Of a stretch of 6,289 nt of DNA, positions 1 to 6,289 are shown in pieces; position 1 is the first letter of the stretch, and every line of letters begins with the position of its first letter. The DNA is from an uncultured Bacteroidales bacterium (GTDB lineage Bacteria > Bacteroidota > Bacteroidia > Bacteroidales > UBA932), in the NCBI GenBank assembly GCA_946406095.1, contig CAMJJO010000100.1, positions 1-6,289 on the forward strand. The letters are read 5' to 3'. A program made the translations under genes and the position numbers. The notes beneath the pieces were generated by a model. It worked only from the letters and a program-made list of their open reading frames with translations. It made no database searches and was not told the origin of the DNA.

Positions 1-1844
1 TGCGAAGCATCCTGAATACTGAGCGTGTAGTCGCTCTTCTGCCCGGGCACGACGGTGTTCTCGTCTATATCGTAGAGAGGGAGCGCGTAAAGCAGCGGGC
101 CGTAATTCACGCATTCGTATTTCCTGCCTGCCAGGGTATCCAGGGCGTAGCTGTGCATGCGCCCCCAGTGCGGCTTGATGAAGTAGTCCGTCTGCGGATA
201 GCAGTTATCCTCCCACTCGCTAATGGTGGGTTTCATGGGCAGGCTGATGACGACCTGATCGCCATCTTCCCACTTGCGCATAATGCGGAGGAAGTGTTTG
301 TAGTAAGCACCTTTTGCTTCCTTTCCGTTCACTTGGACAGTCATGCCATCGCACCACTCCGGCACCCTGAAATACAGGGGCATTCTCTTTGCCTGGCTGG
401 CCTTTACGGAGATGCGGATTTCTTCTCCGAAAGGGAATGCGGTTTCGCAGCTCAGTTCCAAGCCTTCGGCAGATGCCTTGCATGGCCCGTAAAGGGTGAA
501 GGCAAGCCCTCCGCCGGCCACCCTCATCCACATATTCTGCACGTAGTTGGGGATGATCCAGTTGCTGCTGCCGACGCAGCAGAGGGTCTTGTTGCCGGTG
601 GGGGAGTAGATGATCTGCCTGCCGGGACCGGGAACAGGTGGTGCCTGGGGCGTGTTCTCGTCGATGCGGTTGGGGCTCTGGTAGTAGCTCATCGTCTTGA
701 AATCGCGGCTGACGGGCACCGGGCCGGCGTTGAGGAAGGCGCGCTCGATCTGGTCTGCCCAGCGGGAGTCGCCTGTGATGCGCAGCAGCCAGGTCTTGGT
801 CCACATCGCGGCGGGGATATCGCAGGTTTCGGTGAAGCGGTAAGGGCCGATGCCGGAAAGATATTCCTCTGCGGAAACCACTCCGTAGGGGAGCAAGTTA
901 TACTTGTCTCCCCATTCAATCAGGTGTATGGTGGTTTCCAGTTCCTCTTTGTCGCCTGTCCAGAGCGATAGCAGGGCAGGCACGCGGGAAATCTCGTTGA
1001 AACTAACCCCGTGTATGGTGGCATCTTCCCAGTTGCGGTCCCATCTCTCCTTCTTGTTGCGCAGGCGCTGCTCTTCATAGATCTGGTTGGGCTGGGCGGC
1101 ATAGTCCAGCATTGTCTGAAGTATGGCCTCGTTGCCCGTGAGCAGATAAGTCTCGCTCATCGCGTCCAGATTGACGGCCCCGCGCACCAGACCCTGGGTG
1201 AGTCCGGCATTCTCCCCGTAGATATCATCTTCGGGGGATTTCAGGTAGTAGCCGGAGGAATAGACCTTCTCCAAAGCCTTGAGTATGCGTTCGTCGCCGC
1301 TTGCCTGATAGTAGGATACCAGGCAGCGTCCCATCAGGCCGTGGGCCCAGTTGTTGAAGCCGCCCTTGCTGTAATTGCCGTTTTCCACTACCACGATGGA
1401 ATCAGGCTTCCAGTGGATAAAGGTGTGGTTGGGGCTGGAAAGCACTCCGTCCACAACTCCGTCCAGCCTTTCGGTGGTTTTGCGTATGAGGGTGGTGTCG
1501 CCCAGCTGATAGCCCAGTTTCAGGGCGCCGTCCAGCCAATAGGCACACTGCTCCAGGAGCCACCCGGTGCTGCTCACTTTTCCGTCGCCATCGCTCTGGC
1601 GGGCGGTGATATCACGCCCCAGCCACCCGTAGGCGAAAACGTTTTCATATTCATCCAGATGCCCGGAGATTCCGTTTGCGGCGTCTTCCGCCCAGTCCCT
1701 GATCCATCCTTCCGGCTTGACCTGCCCTACGTTGAGGGGTGTGAATCGGATGGGAATACGGGTCTTGACTTCATCTCCGCTTTGGCAGGATGCCGCCAGG
1801 AGCACAAAAGCAGCCGCAGCCGCAATAGCCTTGATTTTCAGCAT
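1..1844 (-). CDS. GH127-like (DUF1680) glycoside hydrolase lipoprotein, 3' end cut by window edge
   Basis: Probable secreted glycosidase of the beta-L-arabinofuranosidase (GH127/DUF1680) superfamily; 614 codons are visible with no stop before the left edge. Reading from the ATG at 1844, residues 1-20 form a lipoprotein signal peptide: Lys3 and Lys5, an Ala/Leu-rich core, then LAASC with Cys20 as the lipidated residue. Residues 35-63 (PLNVGQVKPEGWIRDW then ANGISGHL) match the usual N-terminal block of DUF1680 proteins. The metal/nucleophile signature is present: ETC at 339-341 and the Cys pair 422-423. These correspond to the zinc ligands Glu338, Cys340, Cys417 (nucleophile) and Cys418 of HypBA1. 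Glu326 or Glu327 is the likely counterpart of the acid/base Glu322. The block after ETC (LLRITGDSRWADQIERAFLNAG) also fits. Substrate is unknown; an arabinose- or related sugar-containing glycan is inferred. An in-frame GTG ten codons upstream lies inside the terminator stem and would spoil the signal peptide, so the ATG is preferred. Confidence 0.88.
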   Translation of the reverse strand, partial: MLKIKAIAAAAAFVLLAASCQSGDEVKTRIPIRFTPLNVGQVKPEGWIRDWAEDAANGISGHLDEYENVFAYGWLGRDITARQSDGDGKVSSTGWLLEQCAYWLDGALKLGYQLGDTTLIRKTTERLDGVVDGVLSSPNHTFIHWKPDSIVVVENGNYSKGGFNNWAHGLMGRCLVSYYQASGDERILKALEKVYSSGYYLKSPEDDIYGENAGLTQGLVRGAVNLDAMSETYLLTGNEAILQTMLDYAAQPNQIYEEQRLRNKKERWDRNWEDATIHGVSFNEISRVPALLSLWTGDKEELETTIHLIEWGDKYNLLPYGVVSAEEYLSGIGPYRFTETCDIPAAMWTKTWLLRITGDSRWADQIERAFLNAGPVPVSRDFKTMSYYQSPNRIDENTPQAPPVPGPGRQIIYSPTGNKTLCCVGSSNWIIPNYVQNMWMRVAGGGLAFTLYGPCKASAEGLELSCETAFPFGEEIRISVKASQAKRMPLYFRVPEWCDGMTVQVNGKEAKGAYYKHFLRIMRKWEDGDQVVISLPMKPTISEWEDNCYPQTDYFIKPHWGRMHSYALDTLAGRKYECVNYGPLLYALPLYDIDENTVVPGQKSDYTLSIQDAS

Positions 1845-1850
1845 ATTAAT

Positions 1851-1880
1851 AAAAAACGTCTGGTGAAAATGCACCAGACG
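1851..1880 (-). terminator. Intrinsic terminator after the DUF389 gene
   Basis: On the minus strand a perfect 9-bp stem (CGTCTGGTG at 1880-1872 pairing with CACCAGACG at 1865-1857) encloses the 6-nt loop CATTTT and is followed directly by six T residues (1856-1851). It begins 8 nt after the stop of the DUF389 gene, the normal position for the end of an operon. There is no T tract on the opposite strand, so it should act on minus-strand transcription only. The T tract ends just 6 nt before the start codon of the next gene, so the hairpin may also lie in that gene's leader. Confidence 0.85.
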
Positions 1881-1888
1881 ATTATGGG

Positions 1889-3229
1889 TTAGTTGTTGAT
1901 AGTCAGCAAGTTCAACGAAACGTCGCCGCCCAGTCGCACCCGCAGCCAATTCTCCAGCCGGACCTTATTCTCGGGCGACAGCTCATCGTCGCAATAGACG
2001 ATTGCAAGGATGCCGTCCACCCGGGTGCTGTCAGCTTCCACTGTAGCACCGCGCGAGAGGTGCAGGCCGGTGACGGAAGGATACTGTGCGATGGTTTCGG
2101 CTGTAATCTGTTCGTAGGGGATACGTTTGCCGTTGAGGGAATCCACCGTTGCCTGCAGGGCGAGAATCTCGTTCTCCTTGGCTTCCAGCTGGCGGTCCAT
2201 ACGCTCGTAGATGCCCTCCACGAGTTTCTTGGACTGGTCGTCGGAATCTATGGCGTTCTCCTTGATTTTCAGTTCGTTGGCTTTGATGCCATATTTGCCG
2301 GCAAGTTCCACGAGGTCCAGACGTTCCTGGTCGTTCAGCGCTTCTCCGGAAAGATAAAGGGTCACGGCACGGTTGCTTCCATTGCTTATCCTGTAGTCGT
2401 AGATATAAGCGCGGGCAATCATCCTGTTCTCGCTCACGAAGTTCTGGGCATTGGTGGTGAAATTGTTGTTCCGTATCATTATGAATGCCGACCAGATGCT
2501 GGGCACCGTCACCAGGAGCACCACGGCGGTAATCACGCTCCTGGTGCGGCGGGCCGTCCTCTCATCTGCAAAGCTCTTCTGCTGGAAGTGCAGATATTTG
2601 CAGGCCAGGTAGGTGGCGAACATGATGAAGATGGCGTTGATGGTGAAGAGGTACATCGCCCCGAAGAAGAAGTGAAGGTTCCATTTGGCAAGGCCGAAAC
2701 CTGCGGTGCAGAGCGGGGGCATCAGTGCCGTAGCGATTGCCACGCCGGACATCACGGTGCCTTTCTCCTTACGGGCCTGCTCCAGAATGCCGGCAAATCC
2801 GCCGAAGAGCGCGATCAGCACGTCGTAGATAGAAGGCGAGGTGCGCGCTTCCAACTCCGTGGGATTCGCAAGGTTGAGGGGCGACAGCAAGAAGAAAAGG
2901 GACGAAGCTATCAAGCTTATTATCACCATTATCAGCAAGTTGCGAAGGCTGTCCCCCAGCAGGCGGGTGTCGTTCACTCCGAGCCCGAGCCCCATGCCTA
3001 TTATAGGGCCCATCACCGGGGAGATGAGCATCGCACCGATAATGACGGCCGTGGAATTGACGTTGAGGCCGACGGATGCAATGATGATGGAGAATGCGAG
3101 AATCCAGACGTTGGGGCCGCGGAAAAAGATGTTGCCGCGGATGTTGGCCGCAGCTTTCTCGACGTCCAGCTGGCCGCTGAGATTCGCGGTGTCCCGCAAA
3201 TAAGAACCAATCCAATCCTTGATATTCAT
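1889..3229 (-). CDS. DUF389-family inner-membrane protein with periplasmic C-terminal domain
   Basis: 446-residue membrane protein of the DUF389 (PF04087-type) family, whose biochemical function is not established; a transporter or channel role is only inferred from its topology. Predicted membrane segments lie near residues 42-58, 60-84, 97-118, 134-150, 157-180, 186-211 and 231-252. The glycine-rich conserved stretch IIGAMLISPVMGPIIGMG is at 63-80, and PPL at 171-173. Positive charges in loops 151-156 (QARKEK) and 211-230 (ending RTARRTR) put these loops in the cytoplasm. This gives seven segments with the N-terminus in and the C-terminus out. Residues 253-446 are soluble and therefore probably periplasmic, with a heptad-like charged stretch at about 335-365. 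The ATG at 3229 lies 12 nt after the trkA stop, without a clear Shine-Dalgarno. Many DUF389 proteins are mostly membrane core, so the long C-terminal extension is notable. The family assignment is firm; the job is unknown. Confidence 0.9.
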   Translation of the reverse strand: MNIKDWIGSYLRDTANLSGQLDVEKAAANIRGNIFFRGPNVWILAFSIIIASVGLNVNSTAVIIGAMLISPVMGPIIGMGLGLGVNDTRLLGDSLRNLLIMVIISLIASSLFFLLSPLNLANPTELEARTSPSIYDVLIALFGGFAGILEQARKEKGTVMSGVAIATALMPPLCTAGFGLAKWNLHFFFGAMYLFTINAIFIMFATYLACKYLHFQQKSFADERTARRTRSVITAVVLLVTVPSIWSAFIMIRNNNFTTNAQNFVSENRMIARAYIYDYRISNGSNRAVTLYLSGEALNDQERLDLVELAGKYGIKANELKIKENAIDSDDQSKKLVEGIYERMDRQLEAKENEILALQATVDSLNGKRIPYEQITAETIAQYPSVTGLHLSRGATVEADSTRVDGILAIVYCDDELSPENKVRLENWLRVRLGGDVSLNLLTINN

Positions 3230-3241
3230 AGAAACGGCGCT

Positions 3242-4603
3242 TTAACGGAAGAGTTTGTCAACGGCTTTGATGCTGTCCGGCAGCGCGAATACCGCTACAC
3301 GGTCGCCAGCCTGGATTATGGTATCTCCCACGGCGATGAATGCGTCATCGTCCCGGATGATGCCTCCTATTATCGCTCCGGAAGGGAAGGAGATGTCTTT
3401 GAGTGCTTTCCTGGTGATGGCGCTGCCCTCCTCCGCAGTGTATTCTATCACCTCTGCGTTGGTGCTGCGCATATACTTCACGAAACGGGCCTTGCCTCCA
3501 AGGGTGAATCGGAAGATCTTGTCGGCGGTGATGAGTTTCTTGTTGATGACGCTGTCCACGCCCATCTCCTCTGCAAGGCGGATGTATTCGGTGTTCTCCA
3601 CTTCCGCCACGGTGCGGGGAACGCCCATCTTCTTGGCCACGACGCATGTAAGGACGTTGGTCTCGTCCCGCCCCGTCAGGGCCACGAAAGCGTCGCATTC
3701 ATTGATGCCCTCGTCGAAGAGAAGGTCGGAATTGCGTCCGTCGCCGTTCACAATCTCGATATCGTCATCCAGCTTTTCGGTGAGCTTCAGGCAGCGGTCG
3801 TGGTCGATTTCTATAAGTTTTACGGAAATGCCCATGGCGAGGAGGTCCGCAGCCAGCATTTCCGCCACCTCGTTGCCTCCTACTATCATTACCTTCTCGA
3901 CCTGTATCGTGCTCTGCCCGAAATACTTGACCATCAGTTCCAGCCCTTCCTGACGTGAGAATGTGAACACCATGTCGTCGTATTGGAAAAGGGTGTCGGG
4001 AGTGGGGATGATGGTGTTGTTGCCGCGGGAGATGGCTATGATGCGGAATTGATCCAATTCTTCCTTGCTGAGTTTGGCAACGAATTCCGAAAGCCTGAGA
4101 TCCAGCAGTGGAGAGTTCTCGTCCAGTTTGAAAAGGGATATCTGGAGCTGCCCGTGGCCGAAGTCCATTGTCTCCGAAGAAGAGCTGCGTTTTAGCTGGG
4201 CAACTATTTCATCTGCGGCGATGCGCTCGGGGTAGAACAGGAGCTCGATGCCCAATTCGTTGAACATCAGCCGGTTGTCGGGAGAAAGATACTCTTCGTC
4301 GTTCACTCTGGCAAGCACTTTGGCCGCGCCCAGACGCTTGGCGAGCAGTGCGCCTACGATGTTGGTTTCCTGCTGGGTGGACGGATACACCGCGATGAAC
4401 AGGTCGCATTTTCCCACCCCGGCCTTGGTAAGTACGGCGGTCGAGGACGGGTTGCCCAGAATCGTGCGGACATCGACTGCGGACGTCAGTTTGCCAAGAC
4501 GGGATTCATCGTCATCGATGATGGTAATGTCGTTGCCTTCGCTCCTCAGCATTTTCGCGAGGTGCGATCCCACTTTGCCTGCTCCCTGAATAACTATTTT
4601 CAT
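3242..4603 (-). CDS. trkA: Trk/Ktr potassium uptake regulatory subunit TrkA
   Basis: Cytoplasmic peripheral subunit that binds NAD(H) and gates a TrkH/KtrB-type K+ channel. At 453 residues it has the full tandem layout of the family, two RCK modules. RCK_N 1 (about 1-120) has the dinucleotide-binding loop GAGKVG at 7-12 and the acidic end of strand 2 at Asp30-Asp32. RCK_C 1 is at about 140-225. RCK_N 2 (about 236-350) begins VMIVGGNEVAEML, and RCK_C 2 spans about 370-453. The second loop reads VGGNEVA, a degenerate form of GxGxxG, while Glu265 (LIEID) keeps the usual acidic residue. The ATG at 4603 is 7 nt after the upstream stop, and the protein aligns from its first residue (MKIVIQGAGKVG). 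The trkH gene normally needed to form the pore is not next to it here; the downstream neighbour is instead a DUF389 membrane protein. Confidence 0.95.
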   Translation of the reverse strand: MKIVIQGAGKVGSHLAKMLRSEGNDITIIDDDESRLGKLTSAVDVRTILGNPSSTAVLTKAGVGKCDLFIAVYPSTQQETNIVGALLAKRLGAAKVLARVNDEEYLSPDNRLMFNELGIELLFYPERIAADEIVAQLKRSSSSETMDFGHGQLQISLFKLDENSPLLDLRLSEFVAKLSKEELDQFRIIAISRGNNTIIPTPDTLFQYDDMVFTFSRQEGLELMVKYFGQSTIQVEKVMIVGGNEVAEMLAADLLAMGISVKLIEIDHDRCLKLTEKLDDDIEIVNGDGRNSDLLFDEGINECDAFVALTGRDETNVLTCVVAKKMGVPRTVAEVENTEYIRLAEEMGVDSVINKKLITADKIFRFTLGGKARFVKYMRSTNAEVIEYTAEEGSAITRKALKDISFPSGAIIGGIIRDDDAFIAVGDTIIQAGDRVAVFALPDSIKAVDKLFR

Positions 4604-4610
4604 GGCCGTG

Positions 4611-5678
4611 TTACAATAAAATCAATTTACGTGTCAGTCCTGCGACATTGGCGTTTTTTTCAGGCTGCGGAATGTAACAACTCCGGACGCGCAGTATTTC
4701 CCATTCTTTATGAGCATCGCGTACTGCGTTTGCGAGTTCTGGTTTTCCCATGCAAAAATAAGCAATTCTTGCACAATTATCCAAAAATACGCGCATACGC
4801 AGGAAGCGCGCGGCCCTGCGCGCGGCTTTTTTCTGGCTGCAGCCCTGTGTGATGTATGTGCCGGGAAGATTCTTCTCCAGGGTGAGGAGATTGTTCCGGA
4901 AATTCAGCTTGAGCTTGAAAGGAGAAGTCGGGGGCAGAGTGCCTCCACCCAGATGCCAGACCACCGACTGCGGCACCACGTTCACCTTCCAACCCGCCAA
5001 CTGCGCCCTCCAGCAGAGGTCAATCTCCTCCATATGGGCAAAGAAACGGTTGTCCAGACCGCCTAGTTGCTTCCACAGGCTTGCACGGATGAGCAGGCAT
5101 GCCCCGGTAACCCAGAGCACATCCGGATGGGCGTTATCGTATTGTCCGTGATCCTCTTCCACCTTATGATGAACCCGGCCTCGGCAGTAGGGGAATCCGA
5201 AGGCATCCAGCAGGCCTCCGGCTGCACCGGCATATTCGAAGCGGTTGCTGCGGATGTAGGGCCTGTCTGAATCAGGATCCGGATTCTTCAGCAAGCCGTG
5301 GAGTTTCGGGCCGCAGATGCCGCATTCCGGATGCGTTTCCATCCAGTTCAAGAGAGGTTCCAGCCATCCGTCATCTACTTCGATGTCGGAATTGATCATC
5401 ACCAAATAATCGTACTCAAGCCTATGTTTGGGATTCATTTGACGCAACTTTTCGAAGGCCATGATGTAGCCTCCGGTAAAGCCCATGTTCTCCTCAAGAT
5501 AGATGGTTTGGACTTCGGGGAATTCCTGCTCCAGAACCTCGCGGCTGCCGTCGGTGGATCCGCTGTCGGCAACAATCAGATCCGCCCCTGCCTGCCGGCA
5601 CGAATGCAGCAGCCCGGGGATGAAGGCCCTAAGGTAATCCTTTGTGTTCCAGTTAAGTACGACTACGGCGGTTTTCAT
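4611..5678 (-). CDS. Family 2 glycosyltransferase (rhamnosyltransferase-like)
   Basis: 355-residue inverting glycosyltransferase of the GT-A fold, GT2 family, of the kind that adds sugars to cell-surface polysaccharide or O-antigen from nucleotide-sugar donors. Residues 1-14 (MKTAVVVLNWNTKD) are the typical first strand. ADSGSTDGS at 37-45 binds the nucleotide, NSD at 96-98 is the metal-binding DxD-equivalent, and EEIDLCWR at 217-224 is the catalytic-base/acceptor motif of WbbL-like enzymes. There is no transmembrane segment in the GT domain, so the enzyme is cytoplasmic or membrane-associated. The start at 5678 is chosen because the protein begins exactly at the family N-terminus and 2 nt after the slyD stop. 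A longer in-frame version from 5735 would only add a basic slyD-overlapping leader. The C-terminal part (about 275-355) is poorly conserved and contains the basic segment KKAARRAARF at 283-292. Donor and acceptor cannot be told from sequence. Confidence 0.9.
   Translation of the reverse strand: MKTAVVVLNWNTKDYLRAFIPGLLHSCRQAGADLIVADSGSTDGSREVLEQEFPEVQTIYLEENMGFTGGYIMAFEKLRQMNPKHRLEYDYLVMINSDIEVDDGWLEPLLNWMETHPECGICGPKLHGLLKNPDPDSDRPYIRSNRFEYAGAAGGLLDAFGFPYCRGRVHHKVEEDHGQYDNAHPDVLWVTGACLLIRASLWKQLGGLDNRFFAHMEEIDLCWRAQLAGWKVNVVPQSVVWHLGGGTLPPTSPFKLKLNFRNNLLTLEKNLPGTYITQGCSQKKAARRAARFLRMRVFLDNCARIAYFCMGKPELANAVRDAHKEWEILRVRSCYIPQPEKNANVAGLTRKLILL
4806..4826. repeat. Short GC-only direct repeat inside the glycosyltransferase gene
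   Basis: The 9-mer GCGCGCGGC (plus-strand reading) occurs at 4806-4814 and again at 4818-4826, a 12-nt period. It encodes the four-residue repeat AARR/AARF at residues 285-292 of the glycosyltransferase. The period is a multiple of three, so the repeat keeps the frame. It looks like a small local duplication or slippage product rather than a functional element. Confidence 0.6.
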
Positions 5679-5680
5679 TT

Positions 5681-6289
5681 CTAGTTCTTGTCTTTGCAGC
5701 AACAATCGTGCTCGCCCTCGCCTTCGTGGCAGCATTCGCCGTCACCTTCATTCTTGTGGCAATGGCCCTTGCCCTTTCCGTGGCAGCAGTGATGCTCCTC
5801 TTCCTCCTCCAGCGGCAGATACTCTCCGTGGAGGCCCTCATCCAGTTCCTTCTGGGTGGCATCGCGCACTGAAACCACCTCCACGTCGAAGTGCAGATGC
5901 TTTCCGGCGAGCTGGTGGTTGAAGTCCATCGTGACGGTCTCTTCCTTTACCTCGGCCACGGTGCCCTGCACCACGTGCCCGGTGCTGTTGAACATTGGAA
6001 CGACGGTTCCGATCTTGAGCAGATCTTCGCGCAGCACGCCGCCTACCATGAACGATGATTTGGGGATGTCGAAGCGGAGCTGGGGATTGACGGTTCCGTA
6101 ACCCTCCTCAGGGCTGACCTCGATGCCGAATTTGTCGCCGGGTTCATGGCCTTCCAGGCCTTTCTCGAAGCCTGCGATCATCATATGGGTGCCGTGGATG
6201 TATTCCAGAGGCTGCCCTTCGGGGCTCTGGTCTATCACTTTTCCTTCTACTGTGAGGCAGTATGCAACCGCCACTACTTTGTTCTGTTC
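5681..6289 (-). CDS. slyD: SlyD-like FKBP-type peptidyl-prolyl isomerase with metal-binding tail (5' end cut)
   Basis: Cytosolic prolyl cis-trans isomerase and chaperone; in E. coli the His/Cys tail of SlyD supplies Ni(II) for hydrogenase maturation. Numbered from the GTG at 6274, the FKBP halves are at about 1-62 (ending SPEEGYG) and 118-140 (NHQLAGKHLHFDVEVVSVRDAT). They flank the inserted IF chaperone domain at about 64-117. The signature NHxLAGxxLxFxVEV agrees closely with E. coli SlyD. The tail (156-197) opens with EEEEE and then holds 7 His and 8 Cys in clusters HHCCH, HCH, CCH and CCC. The frame stays open from the GTG to the right edge (EQNKVV before AVAY), and SlyD proteins usually begin a few residues before such a KVVAVAY stretch. 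The real start is therefore probably just outside the window. The stop at 5681 lies 2 nt before the next gene, implying translational coupling. Confidence 0.92.
   Translation of the reverse strand, partial: EQNKVVAVAYCLTVEGKVIDQSPEGQPLEYIHGTHMMIAGFEKGLEGHEPGDKFGIEVSPEEGYGTVNPQLRFDIPKSSFMVGGVLREDLLKIGTVVPMFNSTGHVVQGTVAEVKEETVTMDFNHQLAGKHLHFDVEVVSVRDATQKELDEGLHGEYLPLEEEEEHHCCHGKGKGHCHKNEGDGECCHEGEGEHDCCCKDKN

Larger units (their letters stand above)
1851..6289 (-). other. Predicted transcription unit slyD - GT2 - trkA - DUF389
   Basis: Four genes in the same direction are separated by 2, 7 and 12 nt and end at an intrinsic terminator, with no room for internal promoters or terminators between them. 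This is inferred from spacing only. The promoter must lie upstream of slyD, beyond the right edge. None of the visible starts has a clear Shine-Dalgarno; the sequences just before them are AACTAGAA for the glycosyltransferase, CACGGCC for trkA and GCCGTTTCT for the DUF389 gene. This is common in Bacteroidota. Confidence 0.75.

Noticed and set aside
153..971. Plus-strand open frame of 272 codons opposite the catalytic part of the GH127-like gene
   Set aside because: The minus-strand frame carries the ETC and CC catalytic motifs and is continuous across the region; the plus-strand reading is a shadow.
220..1102. Three short minus-strand open frames (220-804, 689-919, 920-1102)
   Set aside because: All overlap the single continuous GH127-like frame in other phases and are Arg/Pro/Ser-rich, typical out-of-frame translations. 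They do not indicate a frameshift, because the main frame is unbroken from 1844 to the left edge.
1872..1874. In-frame GTG as an alternative start for the GH127-like gene
   Set aside because: It sits at the end of the first arm of the terminator stem and would add ten residues (HFHQTFFIN-type) in front of a well-formed lipoprotein signal peptide that starts naturally at the ATG at 1844.
1011..1892. Plus-strand open frame of 293 codons opposite the 5' part of the GH127-like gene
   Set aside because: It is antisense to a gene with an intact signal peptide and family blocks, runs through the terminator hairpin, and shows no domain of its own.
2060..3958. Plus-strand open frame of 632 codons spanning the DUF389 gene and most of trkA
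   Set aside because: It lies antisense to two confidently identified genes and crosses their boundary. Its translation is rich in His, Gly and Asp and shows no recognisable domain. Long antisense frames of this sort are expected opposite GC-rich coding sequence.
5679..5735. Longer start for the glycosyltransferase at 5735
   Set aside because: The extra 19 residues are Arg-rich, overlap the slyD tail in another frame, and precede the normal GT2 N-terminus MKTAVVVLNWN. The ATG at 5678 is better.
6272..6274. GTG at 6274 as the true slyD start
   Set aside because: The frame continues upstream without a stop to the window edge, encoding EQNKVV, which fits the usual start of SlyD proteins. The genuine start is probably a few codons beyond the edge.

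Overview
The window carries five protein-coding genes, all on the minus strand, so it is read from right to left. It looks like ordinary chromosome of a moderately GC-rich member of the Bacteroidota, probably Bacteroidales. The evidence is the lack of clear Shine-Dalgarno sequences at the visible starts, a secreted lipoprotein of the DUF1680/GH127 (beta-L-arabinofuranosidase) type, and a DUF389 membrane protein with a long soluble C-terminal extension. This assignment is inferred from gene content and protein style; no marker gene is present.

Layout in transcription order. (1) slyD, an FKBP-type peptidyl-prolyl isomerase with a Cys/His-rich metal-binding tail, is cut by the right edge. (2) A GT2-family glycosyltransferase starts 2 nt after the slyD stop. 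(3) trkA, the cytoplasmic NAD-binding subunit of a Trk/Ktr potassium uptake system, starts 7 nt further on. (4) A DUF389 inner-membrane protein starts 12 nt after trkA. (5) A strong intrinsic terminator (9-bp perfect stem, T6 tract) follows the DUF389 stop. (6) A GH127-like lipoprotein starts only 6 nt beyond the T tract and runs off the left edge without a stop.

Genes 1-4 are packed tightly enough to be one transcription unit ending at the terminator. Their functions (protein folding/metal handling, surface glycan synthesis, K+ uptake control, unknown membrane transport) form no single pathway, so it reads as a housekeeping operon. The trkA-DUF389 adjacency, with no trkH partner in view, is the most suggestive pairing. 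The GH127-like gene is probably a separate unit for breakdown of plant or other arabinose-containing glycans. Its start codon lies so close to the terminator that the hairpin must either be in its leader or be skipped by a very short 5' UTR.

There are no RNA genes, CRISPR arrays, insertion sequences or gene-free stretches above 300 bases. Nothing here amounts to a clearly new system. The points worth following up are the terminator/start-codon juxtaposition, the trkA-DUF389 pair, and the divergent GH127 catalytic site.
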